Source: Bathymodiolus brooksi
Lineage: Eukaryota > Mollusca > Bivalvia > Mytilida > Modiolidae
Direction: 5' to 3'
Length of the DNA stretch: 64,000 nucleotides
Assembly (NCBI GenBank): GCA_963680875.1
Contig: OY804589.1
Location: forward strand, 21,348,413-21,412,412
Part shown: positions 1 to 14,800 of the stretch, piece after piece
How positions within the stretch are numbered: position 1 is the stretch's first letter
Layout of the letters: each line of letters opens with the position of its first letter
Notes under the pieces: generated by a model
Seen by the model: the letters and a program-made list of their open reading frames with translations, nothing else
Database searches by the model: none
Told to the model about the DNA's origin: nothing
Made by a program: the position numbers and the translations under genes

Positions 1-2458
1 TGATACCTCCGGAGATTAATAATCCACTTGCAGAGTTATCAACCTAGTGATAGTAACACTGACTACTGGGTAGATTATACCTCCGGTGACTAATAGTCCA
101 CCAGCAGAGGTATCAACCTAGTTATAGTAACACTGGCTACAGGGTAGATGATACCCTCGGAGATTAATAGTCCACCAACAGAGTTATCAACCTAGTGATA
201 GTAACACTGACTACTGAGTAGATGATACCTCCGGAGACTAATAGTCCACCAGCAGAGGTATCAACCTAGTGATAATAACACTGGCAACTGGTTGGATGAT
301 ACCAGCGAGGACTAATAGTCCACCAGCAGAGGTATCAACGTAGTGAGAGTAATACTGACTACTGGGTAGATGATACCTCCGGAGACTAGTAGTCCACCAG
401 TAGAGGTATCAACCTAGTGATAGTAACACTGACTACTTGGTAGATGATACCTCCGGAGACTAATAGTCCACCAGCAGAGGTATCAACCCTGTGATAGTAA
501 CACTGACTACTTGGTAGATGATACCTCCGGAGACTAATAGTCCACCGGCAGAGATATCAACCTAGTGATGGTAACATTGACTACTGGGTAGATGATACCT
601 CCGGAGATTAATAATCCACCTGCAGAGGTATCAACCTAGTGATAGTAACACTGACTACTGGGTAGATGATATCTCCGGAGACTAATAGTCCACCAGCAGA
701 GGTATCAACCTAGTGAGAGTAACACTGGCTACTGGGTTGATGATACATCCGGAGACTAGTAGTCCACCGGCAGAGACATCAACCTAGTGATGGTAACACT
801 GACTACTGGGTAGAAGATACCTCCGGAGATTAATAATCCACCTGCAGAGGTATCAACCTAGTGATAGTAACACTGACTACTGGGTAGATCATATCTCCGG
901 AGACTAATAGTCCACCAGCAGAGGTATCAACGTAGTGAGAGTAACACTGAATACTGGGTAGATGATACCTCCGGAGACTTGTAGTCCACCAGCAGAGATA
1001 TCAACCTAGAGATAGTAACACTGACTACTGGGTAGATGATACCTCTGGAGATTAATAGTCCACCAGCAGAGGTATCAACCTAGTGATAGTAACACTGACT
1101 ACTGGGTAGATGATACTTCCGGAGACTAAAAGTCCACCAGTAGAGGTATCAATCTAGTGATTGAAACACTGACTACTGGGTAGATGATACCTCCGGAGAC
1201 TAGTAGTCCACCAGCAGAGGTATCAACCTAGTGATAGTAACACTGACTACTGGGTAGATGATACCTCCGGAGACTAACAGTCCACCAGCAGAGATATCAA
1301 TCTAGTGATGGTAACACTGACTACTGGATAGATGATACCTCCGGAGATTAATAATCCACTTGCAGAGTTATCAACCTAGTGATAGTAACACTGACTACTG
1401 GGTAGATGATACTTCCGAAGACTAATAATCTACCAGCAGAGCTATCAACCTAGTGATGGTAACACTGACTACTGGATAGATGATACCTCCGGAGATTAAT
1501 AATCCACTTGCAGAGTTATCAACCTAGTGATAGTAACACTGACTACTGGGTAGATGATACTTCCGAAGACTAATAATCTACCAGCAGAGATATCAACCTA
1601 GTGATAGTAACACTGACTACTGGGTAGATCATATCTCCGGAGACTAATAGTCCACCAGCAGAGGTATCAACGTAGTGAGAGTAACACTGACCAATGGGTA
1701 GATGATACCTCCGAAACTAGTAGTCCACCAGCAGAGGTATCAACCTAGTGATAGTAACACTGACTACTGGGTAGATGATATCTCCGGAGACTAATAGTCC
1801 ACCAGCAGAGGTATCAACCTTGTGATAGTAACACTGACTACTTGGTAGATGATACCTTACGGAGACTAATAGTCCACCATCAGAAGTATCAACCTAGTGA
1901 TAGTAACACTGACTACTTGGTAGATGATACCTCCGGAGACTAATAATCCACCGGCAGAGATATCAACCTAGTGATGGTAACACTGACTACTGGGTAGATG
2001 ATACCTCCGGAGATTAATAATCCACCTGCAGAGGTATCAACCTAGTGATAGTAACACTGACTACTGGGTAGATCATATCTCCGGAGACTAATAGTCCACC
2101 AGCAGAGGTATCAACCTAGTGATAGTAACACTGGCTACTGGTTGGATGATACCAGCGAGGACTAATAGTCCACCAACAGAGGTATCAACGTAGTGTGAGT
2201 AACACTGACTACTGGGTAGATGATACCTCCGGAGACTAGTAGTCCACCAGCAGAGATATCAACCTAGAGATAGTAACACTGAATACTGGGTAGATGATAC
2301 CTCTGGAGATTAATAATCCACCAGCAGAGGTATCAACCTAGTGATAGTAACACTGAATACTGGGTAGATGATACTTCCAGAGACTAAAAGTCCACCAGTA
2401 GAGGTATCAATCTAGTGATTGAAACACTGACTACTGGGTAGATGATACCTCCGGAGAC
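1..2458 (+). repeat. Array segment near-identical to 27,444-29,901
   Basis: Rare landmarks sit at a constant offset of 27,443 bp from the later segment. Examples are the GGCTACAGGG variant (135 and 27,578), the GTGTGAGTAAC variant (2,191 and 29,634) and the ACCAATGGG variant near 1,690 and 29,130. There is no net length difference across about 33 monomers. The match breaks near 2,459, where this copy continues with ACTAACAG and the other with ACTAGTAG. This indicates recent copying or exchange between distant parts of the array. Confidence 0.85.
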
Positions 2459-2620
2459 TAACAGTCCACCAGCAGAGATATCAATCTAGTGATGGTAACA
2501 CTGACTACTGGATAGATGATACCTCCGGAGATTAATAATCCACTTGCAGAGTTATCAACCTAGTGATAGTAACACTGACTACTGGGTAGATGATACTTCC
2601 GAAGACTAATAATCTACCAG

Positions 2621-5600
2621 CAGAGCTATCAACCTAGTGATAGTAACATTGACTACTGGGTAGATGATACCTCCGGAAACTAATAGTCCACCAGCAGAGA
2701 TATCAACCTAGTGATAGTAACACTGACTACTGGGTAGATCATATCTCCGGAGACTAATAGTCCACCAGCAGAGGTATCAACGTAGTGAGAGTAACACTGA
2801 CTACTGGGTAGATGATACCTCCGAAACTAGTAGTCCACCAGCAGAGGTATCAACCTAGTGATAGTAACACTGACTACTGGGTAGATGATATCTCCGGAGA
2901 CTAATAGTCCACCAGCAGAGGTATCAACCTAGAGATAGTAACACTGACTACTGGGTAGATGATACCTCTGGAGATTAATAGTCCACCAGTAGAGGTATCA
3001 ACCTAGTGATAGTAACACTGACTATTGGGTAGATGATACCTCCGGAGACTAAAAGTCCACCAGTAGAGGTATCAACCTAGTGATAGAAACACTGACTACT
3101 GGGTATATGATACCTCCGGGGACTAGTAGTCCACCAGCAGAGGTATCAACCTAGTGATATTAACACTGACTACTGGGTAGATGATACCTTGGGGAATCAA
3201 TAGTCCACAAGCAAAGGTATCAACCTAGTGATAGTAACACTGGCTACTGGGTAGATGATACCTCCGGAGATTAATAGTCCACCAGCAGAGGTATCAACCT
3301 AGTTATAGTAACACTGACTACTGGGTAGATGATACCTCCGGAGACTAATAGTCCACCAGCAGAGGTAACAACCCTGTGATAGTAACACTGACTACTTGGT
3401 AGATGATACCTCCGGAGACTAATAGTCCAACGGCAGAGATATCAAGTTAGTGATGGTAACACTGACTACTGGGTAGATGATACCTCCGAAGATTAATAAT
3501 CCACCTGCAGAGGTATCAACCTAGTGATAGTAACACTGACTACTGGGTAGATGATATCTCCGGAGACTAATAGTCCACCAGCAGAGGTATCAACCTAGTG
3601 AGAGTAACACTGGCTACTGGGTAGATGATACATCCGGAGACTAGTAGTCCACCAGCACAGGTATCAACCTGGTGATAGTAACACTGACTACTGGGTAGAT
3701 GATACCTCCGGAGATTAATAGTCCACCCCCAAAGGTATCAAACTGGTGATAGAAACACTGACTACTGGGTAGATGATACCTCCGGAGACTAAAAGTCCAC
3801 CAGTAGAGGTATCAACCTAGTGATGGTAACACTGACTACTGGGTAGATGATACCTCCGGAGACTAATAGTTCACAAGCAGAGATATCAACCTAGAGTTAG
3901 TAACACTGACTACTGGGTAGATGATATCTCTTGATATTAATAGTCCACAAGCAGAGGTATCAACCTAGTGATAGTAACACTGACTACTGGGTAGATGATA
4001 CCTCCGGAGACTAAAAGTCCACCAGTAGAGGTATCAACCTAGTGATAGAAACACTGACTACTGGGTAGATGATACCTCCGGAGACTAGTAGTCCACCAGC
4101 AGAGGTATCAACCTAGTGATAGTAACACTGACTACTGGGTAGATGATACCTTGGGGAATCAATAGTCCACAAGCAGAGGCATCAACCTAGTGATAGTAAC
4201 ACTGGCTACTGGGTAGATGATACCTCCGAAGATTAATAGTCCACCAGCAGAGGTATCAACCTAGTGATAGTAACACTGACTACTTGGTAGATGATACCTC
4301 CGGAGACTAATAGTCCACCAGCAGAGGTATCAACCTAGTGATAGTAACCCTGACTACTGGGTAGATGATACCTCCGGAGACTAATAGTCCACCAGCAGAG
4401 GTATCCACCTAGTTATAGTAACACTGGCTACTGGGTAGATGATGACACCGAGATTAATAGTCCACCAACAGAGTTATCAACCTAGTGATAGTAACACCGA
4501 CTACTTGGTAGATGATACCTCCGGTGACTAATAGTCTACCAGCAGAGCTATCAACCTAGTGATAGTAACACTGATTACTGAGTAGATGATACCTCCGGAG
4601 ACTAATAGTCCACCAGCAGAGGTATCAACCTACTGATGGTAACACTGGCAACTGGTTGGATGATACCAGCGAGGACTAATAGTCCACCAGCAGAGGTATC
4701 AACGTAGTGAAAGTAACACTGACTACTGGGTAGATGATACCTCCGAAGACTAGTAGTACACCAGCAGAGGTATCAACCTAGTGATAGTAACACTGACTAC
4801 TGGGTAGATGATACCTTGGGGAATCAATAGTCCACAAGCAAATGCATCAACCTAGTGATAGTAACACTGGCTACTGGGTAGATGATACCTCCGGCGATTA
4901 ATAGTCCACCAGCAGAGGTATCAACCTAGTGATAGTAACACTGGCTAATGGGTAGATGATACCTCCGGAGATTAATAGTCCACTAGCAGAAATAACAACC
5001 TAGTGATAGTAACACTGACTACTGGGTAGATGATTTCTTGGGCAATTAATAGTCCACCAGCAGAGGTATCAACCTAGTGAGAGTAACACTGACTACTGGG
5101 TAGATGATATCTCCGGAGAATAACAGTCCACCAGCAGAGGTATCAACCTAGTGAGAGTAACACTGGCTACTGGGTAGAAGTTACATCCGGAGACTAGTAG
5201 TCAACCAGCACAGGTATCATCCTGGTGATAATCACACTGACTACTGGGTAGATGATACCTCCGGAGATTAATAGTCCACCCCCAGAGGTATCAACCTAGT
5301 TATAGAAACACTGACTACTGGGTAGATGATACCTCCGGAGACTAATAGTCCACCAGCAGAGATATCAACCTAGTGATAGTAACACTGGCTACTGGTTAGA
5401 TGATACCTCCAGAGATTAATAGTCCACCAGCAGAGGTATCAACCTATTGATAGTAACACTGACTACTGAGTAGATGATACTTCCGGAGACTAATAGTCCA
5501 CCAGCAGAGGTATCAACCCTGTGATAGTAACACTGATTACTTGGTAGATGATACCTCCGGAGATTAATAGTCCACCAGCAGAGGTATCAACCTAGTGATA

Positions 5601-8600
5601 GTAACACTGACTACTGGGTAGATGATACCTCCGGAGATTAATAATCCACCTGCAGAGGTATCAACTTAGTGATAGTAACACTGACTACTGGGTAGATGAT
5701 ACCTCAGGAGACTAATAGTCCACCAGCAGAGGTATCAACCTAGGGATAGTAACACTGGCTACTGGGTAGATGATACCCCCGAAGATTAATAGTCCACCAA
5801 CAGAGTTATCAACCTAGTGATAGTAACACTGACTACTGGGTAGATGATACCTCCGGAGACTAAAAGTCCACCAGCAGAGGTATCAACCTAGTGATAGTAA
5901 CACTGACTACTGGGTAGATGATACATCCGAAGACTAATAGTCCACCTGCAGAGGTGTCAACCTAGTGATAGTAACACAGACTACTGGGTAGATGATACCC
6001 CGGAGACTAATAGTCCACCAGCAGAGGTATCAACCTAGTGATAATAACACTGACTACTGGGTAGATGATACCTCCGGAGACTAATAGTCCACCAGCAGAG
6101 GTATCAATCTAGTGATAGTAACACTGACTAATGAGTAGATGATACCTCCGGAGACTAATAGTCCACCAGCAGAGGTATCAACCTAGTGATAGTAACACTG
6201 GCTACTGGGTAGATGATACCTCCGGAGATTAATAGTCCACTAGCAGAAATAACAACCTAGTCATAGTAACACTCACTACTGGGTAGATGATACCTTGGGC
6301 AATTAATAGTCAACCAGCAGAGGTATCAACCTAGTGAGAGTAACACTGACTGCTGGGTAGATGATGTCTCCGGAGAATAATAGTCCACCAGCAGAGGTAT
6401 CAACCTAGTGAGAGTAACACTGGCTACTGGGTAGTAGATACATCCGGAGACTAGTAGTTAACCAGCAGAGGTATCAACCTGGTGATAATCACACTGACTA
6501 CTGGGTAGATGATACCTCCGGAGATTAATAGTCCACCCCCAGAGGTATCAACCTAGTGATAAAAACACTGACTACTGGGTAGATGATACCTCCGGAGACT
6601 AATAGTCCACCTGCAGAGATATCAACCTAGAGATAGTAACACTGACTACTGGGTAGATGATACCTCTGGAGATTAATAGTCCACCAGCAGAGGTATCAAC
6701 CTAGTGAGAGTAACACTGGCTACTGGGTAGATGATACATCCGGAGACTAGTAGTCCACCAGCACAGGTATCAACCTGGTGATAGTAACACTGACTACTGG
6801 GTAGATGATACCTCCGGAGATTAATAGTCCACCCCCAAAGGTATCAAACTAGTGATAGAAACACTGACTACTGGGTAGATGATACCTCCGGAGACTAAAA
6901 GTCCACCAGTAGAGGTATCAACCTAGTGATGGTAAAACTGACTACTGGGTAGATGATACCTCCGGAGACTAATAGTTCACAAGCAGAGATATCAACCTAG
7001 AGTTAGTAACACTGACTACTGGGTAGATGATATCTCTGGATATTAATAGTCCACAAGCAGAGGTATCAACCTAGTGATAGTAACACTTACTACTGGGTAG
7101 ATGATACCTCCGAAGACTAAAAGTCCACCAGTAGAGGTATCAACCTAGTGATAGAAACACTGACTACTGGGTAGATGATACCTCCGGAGACTAGTAGTCC
7201 ACCAGCAGAGGTATCAACCTAGTGATAGTAACACTGACTACTGGGTAGATGATACCTTGGGGAATCAATAGTCCACAAGCAGAGGCATCAACCTAGTGAT
7301 AGTAACACTGGCTACTGGGTAGATGATACCTCCGAAGATTAATAGTCCACCAGCAGAGGTATCAACCTAGTGATAGTAACACTGACTACTTGGTAGATGA
7401 TACCTCCGGAGACTAATAGTCCACCAGCAGAGGTTTCAACCTAGTGATAGTAACCCTGACTACTGGGTAGATGATACCTCCGAAGACTAATAGTCCACCA
7501 GCAGAGGTATCCACCTAGTTATAGTAACACTGGCTACTGGGTAGATGATGACCCCGAGATTAATAGTCCACCAACAGAGTTATCAACCTAGTGATAGTAA
7601 CACCGACTACTTGGTAGATGATACCTCCGGTGACTAATAGTCCACCAGTAGAGGTATCAACCTAGTGATAGTAACACTGACTACTGGGTAGATGATACCT
7701 CCGGTGACTAATAATCTACCAGCAGAGCTATCAACCTAGTGATAGTAACACTGATTACTGAGTAGATGATACCTCCGGAGACTAATAGTCCACCAGCAGA
7801 GGTATCAACCTACTGATAGTAACACTGGCAACTGGTTGGATGATACCAGCGAGGACTAATAGTCCACCAGCAGAGGTATCAACGTAGTGAAAGTAACACT
7901 TACTACTGGGTAGATGATACCTCCGAAGACTAGTAGTACACCAGCAGAGGTATCAACCTAGTGATAGTAACACTGACTACTGGGTAGATGATACCTTGGG
8001 GAATCAGTAGTCCACAAGCAAATGCATCAACCTAGTGATAGTAACACTGGCTACTGGGTAGATGATACCTCCGGCGATTAATAGTCCACCAGCAGAGGTA
8101 TCAACCTAGTGATAGTAACACTGACTACTTGGTAGATGATACCTCCGGAGACTAATAGTCCACCAGCAGAGGTATCAACCTAGTGATAGTAACACTGACT
8201 ACTGGGTAGATGATACCTCCGGAGACTAATAGTCCACCAGCAGAGATATCAACCTTGTGATAGTAACACTGACTACTGGGTAGATGATACCTCCGGAGAT
8301 TAATAATCCACTTGCAGAGTTATCAACCTAGTGATAGTAACACTGACTACTGGGTAGATTATACCTCCGGAGACTAATAGTCCACCAGCAGAGGTATCAA
8401 CCTAGTTATAGTAACAATGGCCACTGGGTAGATGATACCCCCGGAGATTAATAGTCCACCAACAGAGTTATCAACCTAGTGATAGTAACACTGACTACTT
8501 GGTAGATGATACCTCCGGTGACTAATAGTCCACCAGCAGAGGTATCAACCTAGTGATAGTAACACTGACTACTGGGTAGATGATACCTCCGAAGACTAAT

Positions 8601-8832
8601 AATCTACCAGCAGAGCTATCAACCTAGTGATAGTAACACTGACTACTGGGTAGATGATACCTCCGGAGACTAATAGTCCACCAGCAGAGGTATCAACCTA
8701 GTTATAGTAACCCTGACTACTGGGTAGATGATACCTCCGGAGACTAATAGTCCACCAGCAGAGGTATCCACCTAGTTATAGTAACACTGGCTACTGGGTA
8801 GATGATACCCCCGAAGATTACTAGTCCACCAA
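2621..8832 (+). repeat. 6,212-bp higher-order repeat, copy 1
   Basis: First copy of an 84-monomer tandem block. Landmarks repeat at exactly +6,212: 2,641 and 8,853, 4,151 and 10,363, 5,031 and 11,243, 7,257 and 13,469. The block holds two related but distinguishable 3,106-bp subunits (landmark TTGGGGAATC at 4,151 and 7,257). The second subunit carries private variants such as GAGGTTTCAACC near 7,430. The left boundary is where the match to 8,833 begins; a few bases of uncertainty remain. Confidence 0.88.
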
Positions 8833-11800
8833 CAGAGCTATCAACCTAGTGATAGTAACATTGACTACTGGGTAGATGATACCTCCGGAAACTAATAGTC
8901 CACCAGCAGAGATATCAACCTAGTGATAGTAACACTGACTACTGGGTAGATCATATCTCCGGAGACTAATAGTCCACCAGCAGAGGTATCAACGTAGTGA
9001 GAGTAACACTGACTACTGGGTAGATGATACCTCCGAAACTAGTAGTCCACCAGCAGAGGTATCAACCTAGTGATAGTAACACTGACTACTGGGTAGATGA
9101 TATCTCCGGAGACTAATAGTCCACCAGCAGAGGTATCAACCTAGAGATAGTAACACTGACTACTGGGTAGATGATACCTCTGGAGATTAATAGTCCACCA
9201 GTAGAGGTATCAACCTAGTGATAGTAACACTGACTATTGGGTAGATGATACCTCCGGAGACTAAAAGTCCACCAGTAGAGGTATCAACCTAGTGATAGAA
9301 ACACTGACTACTGGGTATATGATACCTCCGGGGACTAGTAGTCCACCAGCAGAGGTATCAACCTAGTGATATTAACACTGACTACTGGGTAGATGATACC
9401 TTGGGGAATCAATAGTCCACAAGCAAAGGTATCAACCTAGTGATAGTAACACTGGCTAATGGGTAGATGATACCTCCGGAGATTAATAGTCCACCAGCAG
9501 AGGTATCAACCTAGTTATAGTAACACTGACTACTGGGTAGATGATACCTCCGGAGACTAATAGTCCACCAGCAGAGGTAACAACCCTGTGATAGTAACAC
9601 TGACTACTTGGTAGATGATACCTCCGGAGACTAATAGTCCAACGGCAGAGATATCAAGTTAGTGATGGTAACACTGACTACTGGGTAGATGATACCTCCG
9701 AAGATTAATAATCCACCTGCAGAGGTATCAACCTAGTGATAGTAACACTGACTACTGGGTAGATGATATCTCCGGAGACTAATAGTCCACCAGCAGAGGT
9801 ATCAACCTAGTGAGAGTAACACTGGCTACTGGGTAGATGATACATCCGGAGACTAGTAGTCCACCAGCACAGGTATCAACCTGGTGATAGTAACACTGAC
9901 TACTGGGTAGATGATACCTCCGGAGATTAATAGTCCACCCCCAAAGGTATCAAACTGGTGATAGAAACACTGACTACTGGGTAGATGATACCTCCGGAGA
10001 CTAAAAGTCCACCAGTAGAGGTATCAACCTAGTGATGGTAACACTGACTACTGGGTAGATGATACCTCCGGAGACTAATAGTTCACAAGCAGAGATATCA
10101 ACCTAGAGTTAGTAACACTGACTACTGGGTAGATGATATCTCTGGATATTAATAGTCCACAAGCAGAGGTATCAACCTAGTGATAGTAACACTGACTACT
10201 GGGTAGATGATACCTCCGGAGACTAAAAGTCCACCAGTAGAGGTATCAACCTAGTGATAGAAACACTGACTACTGGGTAGATGATACCTCCGGAGACTAG
10301 TAGTCCACCAGCAGAGGTATCAACCTAGTGATAGTAACACTGACTACTGGGTAGATGATACCTTGGGGAATCAATAGTCCACAAGCAGAGGCATCAACCT
10401 AGTGATAGTAACACTGGCTACTGGGTAGATGATACCTCCGAAGATTAATAGTCCACCAGCAGAGGTATCAACCTAGTGATAGTAACACTGACTACTTGGT
10501 AGATGATACCTCCGGAGACTAATAGTCCACCAGCAGAGGTATCAACCTAGTGATAGTAACCCTGACTACTGGTTAGATGATACCTCCGGAGACTAATAGT
10601 CCACCAGCAGAGGTATCCACCTAGTTATAGTAACACTGGCTACTGGGTAGATGATGACCCCGAGATTAATAGTCCACCAACAGAGTTATCAACCTAGTGA
10701 TAGTAACACCGACTACTTGGTAGATGATACCTCCGGTGACTAATAGTCTACCAGCAGAGCTATCAACCTAGTGATAGTAACACTGATTACTGAGTAGATG
10801 ATACCTCCGGAGACTAATAGTCCACCAGCAGAGGTATCAACCTACTGATAGTAACACTGGCAACTGGTTGGATGATACCAGCGAGGACTAATAGTCCACC
10901 AGCAGAGGTATCAACGTAGTGAAAGTAACACTGACTACTGGGTAGATGATACCTCCGAAGACTAGTAGTACACCAGCAGAGGTATCAACCTAGTGATAGT
11001 AACACTGACTACTGGGTAGATGATACCTTGGGGAATCAATAGTCCACAAGCAAATGCATCAACCTAGTGATAGTAACACTGGCTACTGGGTAGATGATAC
11101 CTCCGGCGATTAATAGTCCACCAGCAGAGGTATCAACCTAGTGATAGTAACACTGGCTAATGGGTAGATGATACCTCCGGAGATTAATAGTCCACTAGCA
11201 GAAATAACAACCTAGTGATAGTAACACTGACTACTGGGTAGATGATTTCTTGGGCAATTAATAGTCCACCAGCAGAGGTATCAACCTAGTGAGAGTAACA
11301 CTGACTACTGGGTAGATGATATCTCCGGAGAATAACAGTCCACCAGCAGAGGTATCAACCTAGTGAGAGTAACACTGGCTACTGGGTAGAAGATACATCC
11401 GGAGACTAGTAGTCAACCAGCACAGGTATCATCCTGGTGATAATCACACTGACTACTGGGTAGATGATACCTCCGGAGATTAATAGTCCACCCCCAGAGG
11501 TATCAACCTAGTTATAGAAACACTGACTACTGGGTAGATGATACCTCCGGAGACTAATAGTCCACCAGCAGAGATATCAACCTAGTGATAGTAACACTGG
11601 CTACTGGTTAGATGATACCTCCAGAGATTAATAGTCCACCAGCAGAGGTATCAACCTATTGATAGTAACACTGACTACTGAGTAGATGATACTTCCGGAG
11701 ACTAATAGTCCACCAGCAGAGGTATCAACCCTGTGATAGTAACACTGATTACTTGGTAGATGATACCTCCGGAGATTAATAGTCCACCAGCAGAGGTATC

Positions 11801-14800
11801 AACCTAGTGATAGTAACACTGACTACTGGGTAGATGATACCTCCGGAGATTAATAATCCACCTGCAGAGGTATCAACTTAGTGATAGTAACACTGACTAC
11901 TGGGTAGATGATACCTCAGGAGACTAATAGTCCACCAGCAGAGGTATCAACCTAGGGATAGTAACACTGGCTACTGGGTAGATGATACCCCCGAAGATTA
12001 ATAGTCCACCAACAGAGTTATCAACCTAGTGATAGTAACACTGACTACTGGGTAGATGATACCTCCGGAGACTAAAAGTCCACCAGCAGAGGTATCAACC
12101 TAGTGATAGTAACACTGACTACTGGGTAGATGATACATCCGAAGACTAATAGTCCACCTGCAGAGGTGTCAACCTAGTGATAGTAACACAGACTACTGGG
12201 TAGATGATACCCCGGAGACTAATAGTCCACCAGCAGAGGTATCAACCTAGTGATAATAACACTGACTACTGGGTAGATGATACCTCCGGAGACTAATAGT
12301 CCACCAGCAGAGGTATCAATCTAGTGATAGTAACACTGACTAATGAGTAGATGATACCTCCGGAGACTAATAGTCCACCAGCAGAGGTATCAACCTAGTG
12401 ATAGTAACACTGGCTACTGGGTAGATGATACCTCCGGAGATTAATAGTCCACTAGCAGAAATAACAACCTAGTCATAGTAACACTCACTACTGGGTAGAT
12501 GATACCTTGGGCAATTAATAGTCAACCAGCAGAGGTATCAACCTAGTGAGAGTAACACTGACTGCTGGGTAGATGATGTCTCCGGAGAATAATAGTCCAC
12601 CAGCAGAGGTATCAACCTAGTGAGAGTAACACTGGCTACTGGGTAGTAGATACATCCGGAGACTAGTAGTTAACCAGCAGAGGTATCAACCTGGTGATAA
12701 TCACACTGACTACTGGGTAGATGATACCTCCGGAGATTAATAGTCCACCCCCAGAGGTATCAACCTAGTGATAAAAACACTGACTACTGGGTAGATGATA
12801 CCTCCGGAGACTAATAGTCCACCTGCAGAGATATCAACCTAGAGATAGTAACACTGACTACTGGGTAGATGATACCTCTGGAGATTAATAGTCCACCAGC
12901 AGAGGTATCAACCTAGTGAGAGTAACACTGGCTACTGGGTAGATGATACATCCGGAGACTAGTAGTCCACCAGCACAGGTATCAACCTGGTGATAGTAAC
13001 ACTGACTACTGGGTAGATGATACCTCCGAAGATTAATAGTCCACCCCCAAAGGTATCAAACTAGTGATAGAAACACTGACTACTGGGTAGATGATACCTC
13101 CGGAGACTAAAAGTCCACCAGTAGAGGTATCAACCTAGTGATGGTAAAACTGACTACTGGGTAGATGATACCTCCGGAGACTAATAGTTCACAAGCAGAG
13201 ATATCAACCTAGAGTTAGTAACACTGACTACTGGGTAGATGATATCTCTGGATATTAATAGTCCACAAGCAGAGGTATCAACCTAGTGATAGTAACACTT
13301 ACTACTGGGTAGATGATACCTCCGAAGACTAAAAGTCCACCAGTAGAGGTATCAACCTAGTGATAGAAACACTGACTACTGGGTAGATGATACCCCCGAA
13401 GATTACTAGTCCACCAGCAGAGGTATCAACCTAGTGATAGTAACACTGACTACTGGGTAGATGATACCTTGGGGAATCAATAGTCCACAAGCAGAGGCAT
13501 CAACCTAGTGATAGTAACACTGGCTACTGGGTAGATGATACCTCCGAAGATTAATAGTCCACCAGCAGAGGTATCAACCTAGTGATAGTAACACTGACTA
13601 CTTGGTAGATGATACCTCCGGAGACTAATAGTCCACCAGCAGAGGTTTCAACCTAGTGATAGTAACCCTGACTACTGGGTAGATGATACCTCCGAAGACT
13701 AATAGTCCACCAGCAGAGGTATCCACCTAGTTATAGTAACACTGGCTACTGGGTAGATGATGACCCCGAGATTAATAGTCCACCAACAGAGTTATCAACC
13801 TAGTGATAGTAACACCGACTACTTGGTAGATGATACCTCCGGTGACTAATAGTCCACCAGTAGAGGTATCAACCTAGTGATAGTAACACTGACTACTGGG
13901 TAGATGATACCTCCGGTGACTAATAATCTACCAGCAGAGCTATCAACCTAGTGATAGTAACACTGATTACTGAGTAGATGATACCTCCGGAGACTAATAG
14001 TCCACCAGCAGAGGTATCAACCTACTGATAGTAACACTGGCAACTGGTTGGATGATACCAGCGAGGACTAATAGTCCACCAGCAGAGGTATCAACGTAGT
14101 GAAAGTAACACTGACTACTGGGTAGATGATACCTCCGAAGACTAGTAGTACACCAGCAGAGGTATCAACCTAGTGATAGTAACACTGACTACTGGGTAGA
14201 TGATACCTTGGGGAATCAGTAGTCCACAAGCAAATGCATCAACCTAGTGATAGTAACACTGGCTACTGGGTAGATGATACCTCCGGCGATTAATAGTCCA
14301 CCAGCAGAGGTATCAACCTAGTGATAGTAACACTGACTACTTGGTAGATGATACCTCCGGAGACTAATAGTCCACCAGCAGAGGTATCAACCTAGTGATA
14401 GTAACACTGACTACTGGGTAGATGATACCTCCGGAGACTAATAGTCCACCAGCAGAGATATCAACCTTGTGATAGTAACACTGACTACTGGGTAGATGAT
14501 ACCTCCGGAGATTAATAATCCACTTGCAGAGTTATCAACCTAGTGATAGTAACACTGACTACTGGGTAGATTATACCTCCGGAGACTAATAGTCCACCAG
14601 CAGAGGTATCAACCTAGTTATAGTAACAATGGCCACTGGGTAGATGATACCCCCGGAGATTAATAGTCCACCAACAGAGTTATCAACCTAGTGATAGTAA
14701 CACTGACTACTTGGTAGATGATACCTCCGGTGACTAATAGTCCACCAGCAGAGGTATCAACCTAGTGATAGTAACACTGACTACTGGGTAGATGATACCT

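Noticed and set aside
281..320. CENP-B box-like motif in the CTGGTTGGATGATACCAGCGAGG variant
   Set aside because: The essential TTCG and CGGG core bases are not present in the right spacing. Centromere identity cannot be claimed from sequence.
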